Origin: Lacibacter cauensis
GTDB lineage: Bacteria > Bacteroidota > Bacteroidia > Chitinophagales > Chitinophagaceae
Assembly (NCBI RefSeq): GCF_007830055.1
Contig: NZ_VLLE01000007.1
Location: 124,001-188,000, forward strand
Reading direction: 5' to 3'
Length of the DNA: 64,000 nucleotides
Part shown: positions 42,261-50,610 of the stretch, piece after piece
How the letters are laid out: every line of letters starts with the position of its first letter
How positions within the stretch are numbered: the stretch's first letter is position 1
Notes under the pieces: model-generated
Seen by the model: the letters and a program-made list of their open reading frames with translations, nothing else
Told to the model about the DNA's origin: nothing
The model's database searches: none
Made by a program: the position numbers and the translations under genes

Positions 42261-42301
42261 ATTATTCTCATTAAACGTAAAGTGTATAAATCGTTTTAGA
42301 A

Positions 42302-43810
42302 ATGGGTAAACCAACCGGATTTTTAGAATTTACGAGAGAGCTTCCAAGCAAACGCAGCGTGGAAGAGCGTGTAAATGATTACAAAGAATTTGTAAACCGT
42401 TACAGCGATGAAAAGCTGAACCAGCAAAGTGCACGTTGCATGAACTGTGGTGTTCCGTTTTGTCACAATGGTTGTCCTTTAGGAAATGTTATTCCCGAGT
42501 TCAATGATGCGGTGTACAATAAAGAGTGGAAGGATGCATACGATATCCTTACTTCAACCAATAACTTTCCCGAGTTTACAGGTCGTATCTGTCCTGCCCC
42601 TTGCGAATCGGCATGTGTGTTAGGCATCAATCAACCGGCTATTGCAATTGAAGAAATCGAAAAGCACATTATTGAAATTGCTTTCGAGAAAAACTTTGTA
42701 CAGCCAAAGAAGATCAACAAACGTACCGGTAAAAAAGTAGCAGTAGTGGGTAGTGGTCCTGCAGGTTTAGCTGCAGCTGCACAACTCAACTACGCAGGTC
42801 ATTCTGTTACAGTATTTGAACGTGATGATCAGCCAGGCGGTTTGTTACGTTACGGAATTCCCGATTTCAAATTGGAGAAATGGGTCATCGACCGTCGTGT
42901 AAAACTGATGGAAGAAGAAGGCGTAACCTTTAAATGCAATGCCAATGTAGGTGTAAATGTGAATGTGAATGATCTGTTGCGTGAGTATCATGCAATCGTT
43001 CTGGCAGGTGGTTCAACAGTACCACGTGATCTTAATGTTCCAGGTCGTGAATTGAAGGGCGTATACTTTGCGATGCAGTTCTTAAAGCAACAGAATAAAC
43101 GCAATGCCAATATTGATCCTTTAGCAAATGCTGCTGTTGAGAGTAATATTCTTGCAGAAGAAGTGTTGGCAACAGGTAAGAATGTTGTAGTAATTGGTGG
43201 AGGCGATACCGGCAGCGATTGTGTTGGCACCAGCAACCGTCATAAAGCAAAATCGGTAACACAATTTGAACTGATGCCGATGCCGCCAACAAGCCGCACG
43301 CAATTCATGCCTTGGCCAACATATCCCATGACGTTGAAAACATCTTCCTCACACGAAGAAGGTGCTGATCGTAAATGGGCTATTGCAACCAAAGAATTCA
43401 TCGGCGATGAAAATGGAAATCTCAAAGCCATTAAAGTGGTTGACCTGGAGTGGAAGAGTGCAGAAGATGGTCGTCCGGCATCGTTTGTTGAAAGAGCTGG
43501 CAGCGAACGGATCATGCCTTGCGAATTGGCATTGCTGGCAATGGGTTTTGTGAATCCGCAATACGCCGGTTTGCTGGAACAATTGGGTGTGGAACTTGAT
43601 GAGCGCAAGAATGTAAAGGCAACAGAAAAAGAATACAAGACAAACATTAATAAAGTGTTTACTGCCGGCGATATGCGTCGTGGTCAATCACTGGTCGTTT
43701 GGGCAATCAGCGAAGGCCGTGAGTGCGCACGCAAAGTAGATGAGTTTTTAAGCGGCGGATTATCCGTTTTAGAAACAAAAGATCAAACTGCGGCAGCTTT
43801 AATGTTTTAA
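42302..43810 (+). CDS. gltD: Glutamate synthase small subunit
   Basis: 502 residues supplying electrons from NADPH to GltB. The N-terminal Fe-S domain has CMNCGVPFCHNGCPLGN and CPAPCESACVLGI. FAD site: VAVVGSGPAGLAAAAQL with FERDDQPGGLLRYGIPDFKL. NADPH site: VVVIGGGDTGSDCVGT. C-terminal FAD contact: KVFTAGDMRRGQSLVVWAI. Normal length. A terminator follows 43 bp downstream. Confidence 0.97.
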   Translation: MGKPTGFLEFTRELPSKRSVEERVNDYKEFVNRYSDEKLNQQSARCMNCGVPFCHNGCPLGNVIPEFNDAVYNKEWKDAYDILTSTNNFPEFTGRICPAPCESACVLGINQPAIAIEEIEKHIIEIAFEKNFVQPKKINKRTGKKVAVVGSGPAGLAAAAQLNYAGHSVTVFERDDQPGGLLRYGIPDFKLEKWVIDRRVKLMEEEGVTFKCNANVGVNVNVNDLLREYHAIVLAGGSTVPRDLNVPGRELKGVYFAMQFLKQQNKRNANIDPLANAAVESNILAEEVLATGKNVVVIGGGDTGSDCVGTSNRHKAKSVTQFELMPMPPTSRTQFMPWPTYPMTLKTSSSHEEGADRKWAIATKEFIGDENGNLKAIKVVDLEWKSAEDGRPASFVERAGSERIMPCELALLAMGFVNPQYAGLLEQLGVELDERKNVKATEKEYKTNINKVFTAGDMRRGQSLVVWAISEGRECARKVDEFLSGGLSVLETKDQTAAALMF

Positions 43811-43852
43811 TTAGCGAGTTTGTTTCTTGGGTAATATGATGCCCAACTCTGT

Positions 43853-43900
43853 AAAACAGGTGTAAATAATTGATTTTAAGATTATTGCACCTGTTTTTTT
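43853..43900 (+). terminator. Intrinsic terminator after gltBD
   Basis: AAAACAGGTG (43853-43862) pairs with CACCTGTTTT (43888-43897); an inner AATAAT/ATTATT extends the stem, and T continues to 43900. The rest of the gap to amtB (to 44035) is very AT-rich with no gene. Confidence 0.85.
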
Positions 43901-44035
43901 ATTGCCATTCAGTATATATTAAAAAATATAAAATGTAAATTAAACTAACAAGTTGTTTGATTTTTTATCGGTATTTTAGTTAAATAATAATTAATTATAA
44001 AATTAATTAATATCTAAACCAAAAATCGATAGACC

Positions 44036-45439
44036 ATGATTAAAAAAGTAACCCCACGGCAAATTGCCCCCTTTCTCATTCTGGCAGCCGTAGCCATTGC
44101 CTCTTTGTTCATTCCCGTTGTTCCGGGTTTTGAAGACAAAGCAGGAGTTTACAATCCTGCAGACATTGCATGGATTATTGTAGCAACAGCATTAGTATTT
44201 CTTATGACGCCGGGCCTTGCCTTTTTCTATGGCGGTATGGTGCACCGTAAGAATGTTATTTCAACCATGATCAAAAGTGTAGTTGCTGCCGGCGTGGTAG
44301 GTGTACTTTGGATTGTAGTTGGCTTCAGTCTTGCCTTTGGTTCTTCCATTGGTGGTTTCATTGGCGACCCAACTACATTTTTGTTCTTTAAAGATGTTTC
44401 TTCAGGCGCTCCCTGGAGTTTAGCACCAAGCATTCCATTGGCATTGTTTGCATTGTTCCAGATGATGTTTGCCATCATTACTCCCGGCCTGGTAGTAGGA
44501 GCCGTAGCAGAACGTATCCGTTTTACATCTTATATCCTATTTACTGTTTTGTTCTCTTTATTAGTATATGCACCACTTGCACATTGGAGCTGGCATCCTG
44601 ATGGATTCCTGTTTAAAATGGGTGTTCTTGATTTTGCTGGTGGTACAGTAGTACATATTTCTGCCGGTTGTGCTGCCCTTGCAGGTGCGTTGGTATTAAA
44701 GCGCAGAAAAGTACACATGGAAAACAAAGAAATTCCTCCTGCCAACGTACCATATGTATTGATCGGTACCGGTTTACTCTGGTTCGGTTGGTTTGGTTTC
44801 AACGCAGGTTCTGCATTGGGTTCAAATGCATTGGCGGTATCTGCTTTTGCAACAACAAACACAGCAGCTGCAGCCGCAGGTTTAAGCTGGATGTTCTTTG
44901 ATGTTGTACGTGGTAAAAAGCCATCTGTACTTGGTTTCTGTATTGGTGCAGTAGTTGGTCTCGTAGCTATTACACCGGCAGCAGGCTTCGTTGGTATCCC
45001 ACAAAGTATTTTCATTGGTGCGGTAGCAGCCATCATTTCTAATATCGCCGTATACTACAAGCAAAAATCAAGACTGGACGATACATTGGATGTATTCCCT
45101 TGTCATGGTATTGGTGGTATGGTTGGTATGCTTATGACAGGTTTATTCGCTTCTAAAGCAGTAAACAGCGCTGGTAACGATGGCTGGTTCTACGGCAACT
45201 TTGATTTCTTCTTTACACAAGTGAAAGCCCTTGTAATTGTTGTGGCATTCAGCTTCACAGCTTCATTCATCATCTTTAAATTCATCAACTTCATTCTGCC
45301 TTTACGTGTAACAGAAGAAGAAGAAGAATTAGGTCTCGATGCTACTCAGCACAACGAAAAGTATCTGCAGGGTACATTGCTGGTTGCTAAAAATGGCCAG
45401 ATGAAAGAAGAAGAAGTGTCAGAACACATTTCAGAATAA
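44036..45439 (+). CDS. amtB: Ammonium transporter (Amt/MEP/Rh)
   Basis: 467 residues with an N-terminal signal-like helix followed by about 11 TM helices. Family signatures: FLMTPGLAFFYGGMVHRKNV, HWSWHPDGFLFKMGVLDFAGGTVVHISAG with the first pore His, and DVFPCHGIGGMVGMLMTG with the second pore His. The C-terminal cytoplasmic tail is acidic (EEEEELGLD..). It follows gltBD, giving uptake plus assimilation of ammonium. No glnB/glnK PII gene is adjacent, unlike many amtB loci. Confidence 0.96.
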   Translation: MIKKVTPRQIAPFLILAAVAIASLFIPVVPGFEDKAGVYNPADIAWIIVATALVFLMTPGLAFFYGGMVHRKNVISTMIKSVVAAGVVGVLWIVVGFSLAFGSSIGGFIGDPTTFLFFKDVSSGAPWSLAPSIPLALFALFQMMFAIITPGLVVGAVAERIRFTSYILFTVLFSLLVYAPLAHWSWHPDGFLFKMGVLDFAGGTVVHISAGCAALAGALVLKRRKVHMENKEIPPANVPYVLIGTGLLWFGWFGFNAGSALGSNALAVSAFATTNTAAAAAGLSWMFFDVVRGKKPSVLGFCIGAVVGLVAITPAAGFVGIPQSIFIGAVAAIISNIAVYYKQKSRLDDTLDVFPCHGIGGMVGMLMTGLFASKAVNSAGNDGWFYGNFDFFFTQVKALVIVVAFSFTASFIIFKFINFILPLRVTEEEEELGLDATQHNEKYLQGTLLVAKNGQMKEEEVSEHISE

Positions 45440-45479
45440 TCACCATCCTCCTTCATTATCGATTTACTTTAGAAAAAAA

Positions 45480-45524
45480 GGTACAGCATATGATCTGCTG
45501 TTGACGCAACAGATCTGCTGTACC
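45480..45524. repeat. Long hairpin between amtB and the porin gene
   Basis: GGTACAGCA (45480-45488) pairs with TGCTGTACC (45516-45524), and the inner CTGTTG/CAACAG arms pair around ACG. A run of seven A precedes and no T-run follows, so it would terminate only minus-strand RNA. It may reduce or process the amtB-porin transcript. Confidence 0.6.
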
Positions 45525-45550
45525 CTTATTAACACTTAAAATCTATCACA

Positions 45551-46657
45551 ATGTTACGAAAATTCTTCGCAACAGGATCGCTCCTGTGTGTTACCCTATT
45601 GTCTTTTGCTCAACAGAATTCATCTATTGAAAAGGTTACTCCTCCAACAGACTCAACAGCAACTGTTGCTGATGAGCCGGAAAAGAAACCTGCCTTAACC
45701 ATCAGCGGTTCTGCTGATACGTATTTCAAATACGATTTTGCAAAACAAGGTTCAAACAACCGTACAAGTTTTACCAATGCCAACAACACATTTGCATTGG
45801 GTATGGCATCGGTTAAATTTGAACATGCTGGCGATAAAGTTAGTGCCGTTGCTGATCTTGGTTTTGGTCCACGTGCTATGGAATTTGCTTATAACGATGC
45901 AGGTATTTTTGCTGCAGTAAAACAGTTGTATGTTTCATATGCTCCCATCGAAAATTTAAAGTTCACTGCAGGTACATGGGCTACGCATGTAGGTTATGAG
46001 TTGGTTGATCCGCAACTGAACCGTAACTACAGTATGAGTTACATGTTCACTAATGGTCCTTTCACACATGCAGGTATTAAAGCAGATTTAACTGTTGGTA
46101 AAAGTGGATTCATGGTAGGTATTGCAAATCCTACTGATTACCGTTTATTACCTGCCGGACAAATTGAGAAGAAATTTTTTATTGCACAGTACAGCCTTGC
46201 TGCAACAGACGGTATTAAACTCTACGCAAACTTTGTAGGAGGTAAAAATCCTGATACATCTGTTGTAAACCAGTTCGATTTTGTTGGCACATTTGCTGTG
46301 AGCAAGAAATTTAATATTGGTGTTAACGCAACACTCAACCGCAGCCAGGCTTGGGATGGTTCTAAAAATGAAGATGCAAAAAGCTGGTGGGGTGCTGCTG
46401 CCTATCTGAACCTCGATCCTTCAGATGTATTTGGTTTAACACTGCGTAGCGAATTATTCGATGATAAAGACGGCGTAAAAGGCTTTGGCACATCCATCTT
46501 TGCAAACACTCTTTCAGCGAACTTCAGAGTAGGTGGTTTCACCTTTATTCCTGAACTGCGTATTGAAAGTGCAGGTGGCAGCATCTACAGTAACAAAGAT
46601 GGTGCAGGAACGAAATCAGCTGCTAGCTTTTTGTTGGCTGCCGTGTATAAATTCTAA
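45551..46657 (+). CDS. Putative outer-membrane porin (beta-barrel porin-2 type)
   Basis: 368 residues with signal LLSFAQQ, a Thr/Pro/Glu-rich N-terminal segment, then a barrel: ISGSADTYFKYDF, FALGMASVKFEHAGDKVSAVADLGFGPRA, DPQLNRNYSMSYMFTNGPFTHAGIK, and terminal strand ASFLLAAVYKF ending in Phe as in outer-membrane proteins. This matches the OmpL-like beta-barrel porin-2 group often beside amtB in Bacteroidota, where it may pass ammonium or small nitrogen compounds across the outer membrane. The role is inferred from position. Confidence 0.82.
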   Translation: MLRKFFATGSLLCVTLLSFAQQNSSIEKVTPPTDSTATVADEPEKKPALTISGSADTYFKYDFAKQGSNNRTSFTNANNTFALGMASVKFEHAGDKVSAVADLGFGPRAMEFAYNDAGIFAAVKQLYVSYAPIENLKFTAGTWATHVGYELVDPQLNRNYSMSYMFTNGPFTHAGIKADLTVGKSGFMVGIANPTDYRLLPAGQIEKKFFIAQYSLAATDGIKLYANFVGGKNPDTSVVNQFDFVGTFAVSKKFNIGVNATLNRSQAWDGSKNEDAKSWWGAAAYLNLDPSDVFGLTLRSELFDDKDGVKGFGTSIFANTLSANFRVGGFTFIPELRIESAGGSIYSNKDGAGTKSAASFLLAAVYKF

Positions 46658-46730
46658 CTTGAACTACGGCCATTCAGTTTCCTTTTTTATATATGGCAGG
46701 CCCGCTCTTTCTATAGCAGGCAATCGATTA

Positions 46731-46755
46731 CCCCTTTGTTTTTACAAAGGGGTTC
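46731..46755 (+). terminator. Terminator-like hairpin after the porin gene
   Basis: CCCCTTTG (46731-46738), loop TTTTTA, CAAAGGGG (46745-46752), followed by TTCGATTTT; the flanking AATCGAT..TCGATT adds pairing. First of two hairpins between convergent genes. Confidence 0.55.
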
Positions 46756-46803
46756 GATTTTAAAATTTTAATGATGGTAATCGTAACTAAGCATGAGAAA
46801 AAG

Positions 46804-46829
46804 AAAGTCTCTCCATTTGGAGAGACTTT
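46804..46829. terminator. Bidirectional terminator between porin and aguA
   Basis: AAAGTCTCTCC (46804-46814), loop ATTT, GGAGAGACTTT (46819-46829): an 11-bp perfect stem with T-rich exits on both strands (TTTTCTGTTT on +, CTTTCTTTTTC on -). It serves both converging transcripts. Confidence 0.8.
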
Positions 46830-46858
46830 TCTGTTTATGCGTTGATCGTACTAGTTGA

Positions 46859-47980
46859 TTATACCAGCGGCTCCTGCTGACTTAAACAATGAAAGCTGCC
46901 TAAGCCCCATATGATTTCAGTAGAATCAATACCCACTACTTCACGATCGGGGAAACACTGCTGAATGATCTGCAGCGCTTTTTCATCTTTTGCACAACGG
47001 AAGGTTGGAACAATCACCGATTTGTTGGCAATGTAAAAGTTGGCATACGATGCAGGTAAACGTTGCTCATCGTGCACAACTTCATCAGGCATTGGTAATT
47101 CAACAATGTTCAATTGTTTACCGTTGAGTAAACGCATGCTTTGCAGTTGCTTTAAATTGTGTTGCAGTAAATCGTAGTTCTTATCTGCTTTATTTTCTTC
47201 AATAACCGTTAATACGGTGTCTTCATTTACAAAACGTACAGTATCATCAATATGTCCATCGGTGTCATCACCAATAATGCCTTCATCAACCCACAGTATT
47301 TGTTCAACACCATAATAGTTGATGAGGTATTCTTCGATCTGTTGTTGGTTGAGATGCGGATTGCGATTCGGATTGAGCAAACAGGCAGTAGATGTCATTA
47401 ATGTACCGTTGCCATTAAACTCAACAGAGCCACCTTCCATAACTATACCCGGATTGTACACCGGTAAATGATAATGTTTGCCAATGAGTGTTGGTATTAC
47501 ATCATCCAGATCGTACGGAGGATATTTATCGCCCCATGCATTGTATCCCCAGTCAACAATTACTTTCTTGTGTTCTGCATTGGGGTTAATGAGAAATGCC
47601 GGACCATGATCCCTGCACCACGCATCGTTTGTAGGGTGGAAGAAGAATTCAACTTTGCTAAGATCTACGTCTGCTGTTTGCAAATGACCCAACGCAAAAT
47701 TTTTCATGGCTTCGTCCGCCACATTAATGCGCACCAGTTCACTTTTGGTTAGTTCTTTAATAAACTGTGCGTAGTAAGGAAAGATGGTATGAATTTTTCC
47801 CGGCCAGCTTGCTTCTTTATGCGGCCAGCTTAACCAGGTGGCAACATGCGGTGCAAATTCGGCCGGAAAATAATATCCGAGTTCTTTGGGGGTAGGAGAG
47901 TCGGGAAGTCCGAAAGACGGAAGACCGGAAGAAGCCTCCGCACTATTTAAGTTTCTTGATGAATGAAAAAAGTTTTTCAA
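46859..47980 (-). CDS. aguA: Agmatine deiminase
   Basis: Converts agmatine to N-carbamoylputrescine and ammonia. 373 residues of the peptidylarginine deiminase fold. Landmarks: FAPHVATWLSWPHKEASWPG, DAWCRDHGPAFLINP, MEGGSVEFNGNGTLM, GDDTDGHIDDTVRFV with the catalytic His, and GLGSFHCLSQQEP with the catalytic Cys near the C-terminus. The only start in frame is a TTG at 47980, 6 bp after the four-helix gene. The first ~33 residues are encoded partly by a CCGGAAG-type repeat and are not family-like. aguB is encoded just upstream, making a putrescine route. Confidence 0.93.
   Translation of the reverse strand: MKNFFHSSRNLNSAEASSGLPSFGLPDSPTPKELGYYFPAEFAPHVATWLSWPHKEASWPGKIHTIFPYYAQFIKELTKSELVRINVADEAMKNFALGHLQTADVDLSKVEFFFHPTNDAWCRDHGPAFLINPNAEHKKVIVDWGYNAWGDKYPPYDLDDVIPTLIGKHYHLPVYNPGIVMEGGSVEFNGNGTLMTSTACLLNPNRNPHLNQQQIEEYLINYYGVEQILWVDEGIIGDDTDGHIDDTVRFVNEDTVLTVIEENKADKNYDLLQHNLKQLQSMRLLNGKQLNIVELPMPDEVVHDEQRLPASYANFYIANKSVIVPTFRCAKDEKALQIIQQCFPDREVVGIDSTEIIWGLGSFHCLSQQEPLV
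47897..47935. repeat. CGGAAG-type dispersed repeat in the aguA 5' end
   Basis: GAGTCGGGAAGTCCGAAAG and AAGACCGGAAG units lie inside the first codons of aguA (read as SGLPSFGLPDS). The same units recur as an inverted pair at 48387-48412 and 48444-48470. Confidence 0.6.
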
Positions 47981-47986
47981 CGCTTT

Positions 47987-48340
47987 TTAATTTAAAGTAT
48001 TTCTGAGTGCATTTGTCATAACCAATATCTCTTCACACAGGCGGTATATTTTTTCAAATTCCTGCTGTTGTATATAACCTCTGCGCTGTGCAATAAAAAT
48101 ACATCCTACCACTTCAATATTTGATCGGAGTGCATACGAAAGAAAACGACTGAACTCCGGGTTGGTTTGACCAGTTGACCCTTCTGCAATATTCAGCGAA
48201 ACAGAGTCGGCTGCACGTTTTATTTGCGAAGTCAACACATACACTTCGTCTTTCGGAAATGTTTTCGTTAGTTGATTTACAACATCGGAAAGATCGAGTG
48301 CTTTTTGCCAAACAATCAGCTTTTCAAACTTGAAGGCCAT
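47987..48340 (-). CDS. Four-helix bundle protein (23S rRNA IVS protein family)
   Basis: 117 residues starting FKFEKLIVWQKALDLSDVVN with YVLTSQIKRAADSVSLNIAEG and FSRFLSYALRSNIEVVGCI, the signature of the small S23/IVS four-helix bundle family that forms pentamers. Function unknown; members occur in 23S rRNA intervening sequences and widely in Bacteroidota intergenic slots. It lies between aguB and aguA on the same strand, 6 bp before aguA, but no link to putrescine synthesis is known. Confidence 0.9.
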   Translation of the reverse strand: MAFKFEKLIVWQKALDLSDVVNQLTKTFPKDEVYVLTSQIKRAADSVSLNIAEGSTGQTNPEFSRFLSYALRSNIEVVGCIFIAQRRGYIQQQEFEKIYRLCEEILVMTNALRNTLN

Positions 48341-48386
48341 AGGTGTAGTTTTAGGTGTATGAAATGATTAAGTCAGGAATTCTAAA

Positions 48387-48470
48387 AGACCGGAAGTCGG
48401 AAAGACAGAAAGAAAAGCAATGGCTTCGAATTTCGGCACAACTCTTCCGGACTTTCCGACTCCCGACTTC
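48387..48470. repeat. Inverted pair of CCGGAAGTCGGAAAG repeats
   Basis: Left arm GACCGGAAGTCGGAAAGAC (from 48387); right arm CTTCCGGACTTTCCGACTCC (48444 on) is the same unit inverted. Fills the 140-bp gap between aguB and the four-helix gene. A third copy lies in the aguA 5' end. Confidence 0.65.
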
Positions 48471-48480
48471 TAACTATTCT

Positions 48481-49356
48481 TTAGTCTTCATCAATATATC
48501 GCTTGGTAATCGGCTGATACGAATCAATTCTTCTGTCTCGTAAGAAAGGCCAATGTGTGCGGTAACGATCTGTTTTTGTGAGATCGAGTTCTTGTACATG
48601 CACCTCTTCAGCATCATGTGATGCTTTGTACAGCAATGAACCAAACGGATTGCTGATGAACGAACCGCCCCAGAATTTCATGGCGCCGTTCTGTTCCAAT
48701 CCAACACGGTTTACACTTACAACGTGGATGCCGTTGGCAACTGCATGACTGCGTTGAATGGTTTGCCATGCATTGTATTGCTCGGTATTGGTAGCTTCGT
48801 CTTGTGATGTTGCCCAGCCGATAGCTGTAGGATAGAACAAAATTTCTGCGCCCATCAATGCGGTGATTCGTGCCGCTTCAGGATACCACTGATCCCAGCA
48901 GATGAGTACACCAATGCTGGCGAATTTTGTTTTGAATATTTTGTAACCGAGATCGCCGGGTGTAAAGTAAAACTTTTCATAATAAGCAGGATCATCGGGG
49001 ATATGCATTTTGCGGTATTTGCCCAGGTAAGTACCATCGGCATCCAGCACTGCTGTTGTATTGTGATACAAACCTTGTGTACGTTTTTCAAACAACGAAG
49101 CAATGATTACCACGCCTAACTCTTTTGCCACGGCACTCAATGCATCGGTAGAGGGACCAGGAATGGCTTCTGCCAGCAGGAAATTATCATAGTTCTCTTC
49201 ATCGCAGAAGTAGAGCGATGTAAACAGCTCCTGCAAACAAACGATCTGTGCGCCTTTGGCAGCAGCCTCTCTTGTTTTAGCAATGGCCTTTTGCAGATTT
49301 TCTTCTTTATTGGCGGTACAGCTCATTTGCACCAACCCAACCTGTACTTTACTCAT
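48481..49356 (-). CDS. aguB: N-carbamoylputrescine amidase
   Basis: Nitrilase-superfamily enzyme that hydrolyses N-carbamoylputrescine to putrescine, CO2 and ammonia. 291 residues. The triad is seen as Glu43 (CLQELFTSLYF), Lys in GKYRKMHIPDDPAYYEKFYF, and Cys in GVLICWDQWYPEAARI. The AguB-type NEQYNAWQ-like block appears as EATNTEQYNAWQTIQRSHA. Normal length (about 290-300). Works after AguA, whose gene lies downstream in the same unit. Confidence 0.95.
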   Translation of the reverse strand: MSKVQVGLVQMSCTANKEENLQKAIAKTREAAAKGAQIVCLQELFTSLYFCDEENYDNFLLAEAIPGPSTDALSAVAKELGVVIIASLFEKRTQGLYHNTTAVLDADGTYLGKYRKMHIPDDPAYYEKFYFTPGDLGYKIFKTKFASIGVLICWDQWYPEAARITALMGAEILFYPTAIGWATSQDEATNTEQYNAWQTIQRSHAVANGIHVVSVNRVGLEQNGAMKFWGGSFISNPFGSLLYKASHDAEEVHVQELDLTKTDRYRTHWPFLRDRRIDSYQPITKRYIDED

Positions 49357-49522
49357 TGTGCTTTTTGATTAAGGGAGCAAAAATACAGAAATTGTGGGAG
49401 GGGGGAGCAGAGGTTTGGAATTAGGAATGGGGAATTGGTTTGATCATGTTTACATGGCTGATTTCATGCACTTGTGGTGGGCATGTACGTAAAACCTGTC
49501 TGCCGAAAATATACATGAAGCT

Positions 49523-49915
49523 TTATTTTAACCGCTCCAGCACACCTTTTCGTTTCACGATATTCTTATAATCCCACTGAATGTCTCTTGCTTTTTGCAA
49601 CCATCGTTTCAGATCTTTGGTATTGATCTCTGATGTATTGTTGTAGAAAACTGATGCGTCTTTAAATTTTTCTCCCTTTATATCTAAAGCTTCTTCATCA
49701 AAATCAGCACCGCTCCAGAACATCAGGCGGATTCCTTTTTTCTGTTTACTGTAACCTACAATAGGGTTGCCATCAAGAAACCAGACAGGATGTGCATGCC
49801 AGATTTTGTTCTCTGCTTCATCAAGTGTTTTGTTGATTTCCGTTGCCAGCAAATCGCAAATTGCTTTCTCTAACGGAGACTGTTTGTTGTTGTAGGCTTG
49901 AATATCGAGATGCAT
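49523..49915 (-). CDS. DUF1801 domain protein
   Basis: 130 residues, cytoplasmic. KIWHAHPVWFLDGNPIVGYSKQKKGIRLMFWSGADF is the core of the YdhG/DUF1801 fold, a small beta-sheet domain of unknown role that looks ligand-binding. The C-terminal helical tail (KDLKRWLQKARDIQWDYKNI) is common in the family. Spaced 5 bp from the lipoprotein gene upstream on the same strand. Confidence 0.85.
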   Translation of the reverse strand: MHLDIQAYNNKQSPLEKAICDLLATEINKTLDEAENKIWHAHPVWFLDGNPIVGYSKQKKGIRLMFWSGADFDEEALDIKGEKFKDASVFYNNTSEINTKDLKRWLQKARDIQWDYKNIVKRKGVLERLK

Positions 49916-49920
49916 AATAT

Positions 49921-50340
49921 TTATTTTATGTCTGTTGGCCTGTATGCAAAACCATATTGTTGTGTGGAGTCAGATACCGGTAATCCATCATCTCTTATAT
50001 ACAAAACAGATATCCAATCGAAGCTGTTTATATTAGTAATATGGCTTTTTAAAATACGGGCAATACGTCTGGATAAACTGTCTAAATCAACAGTAGTATA
50101 GGCGGATACAGCCGCATTTGTTAATTCAATCTTCAAATCACAGGTAGGATTTACATCTGAAGAATATTTGTTCATCGAAGAGATTGAAAAGTTGGTGATT
50201 GAAGTTTGTTTCGATAGATCTGCAATGACGGCCTGTAACGAATTTTTGTATTCAGGTTGTATCGGTTTGTTTACAGGCATACAAGCCTGCATAAATAAAG
50301 CAAGGAAAGTGACCGATAATAGTTTGTAGTTTATATTCAT
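49921..50340 (-). CDS. Small lipoprotein, unknown
   Basis: 139 residues with a lipobox in FLALFMQAC (Cys about 20). The mature part has no recognised domain; it contains ISVLYIRDDGLPVSDSTQQY near the end. First gene of a short minus-strand pair with the DUF1801 gene. Confidence 0.65.
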   Translation of the reverse strand: MNINYKLLSVTFLALFMQACMPVNKPIQPEYKNSLQAVIADLSKQTSITNFSISSMNKYSSDVNPTCDLKIELTNAAVSAYTTVDLDSLSRRIARILKSHITNINSFDWISVLYIRDDGLPVSDSTQQYGFAYRPTDIK

Positions 50341-50557
50341 GTGCTACAGGTGTAATTTTCTGTGAAATTCTTTACCTAAAGTAAACAAAATTGTGTGCAA
50401 CAAAAAATAACGGATTGGCAACAACTCAACATCCTGCAAAATTAAATAGCTCTTATCAACCTATTTCGGTTGATACGGTTACCAACCAAAAAGCTAAAGC
50501 AAAAAATCTGCTCTATCGGTCACTTTCGATAGTATAAATACAGCATGCAAATAAAAA

Positions 50558-50585
50558 AATCCGTGCAGCGTACACCACACGGATT
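50558..50585 (-). terminator. Intrinsic terminator of ppc
   Basis: On the minus strand AATCCGTG, a 12-nt loop, CACGGATT, then a T-run (the A-run at 50553-50559 on +). It lies 26 bp past the ppc stop. Other small inverted repeats in the gap (TATCAACC/GGTTGATA at 50454-50475; CTATCG/CGATAG at 50513-50532) have no clear role. Confidence 0.85.
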
Positions 50586-50610
50586 TCCATTATCAAGATA
50601 AACTTAGTTC

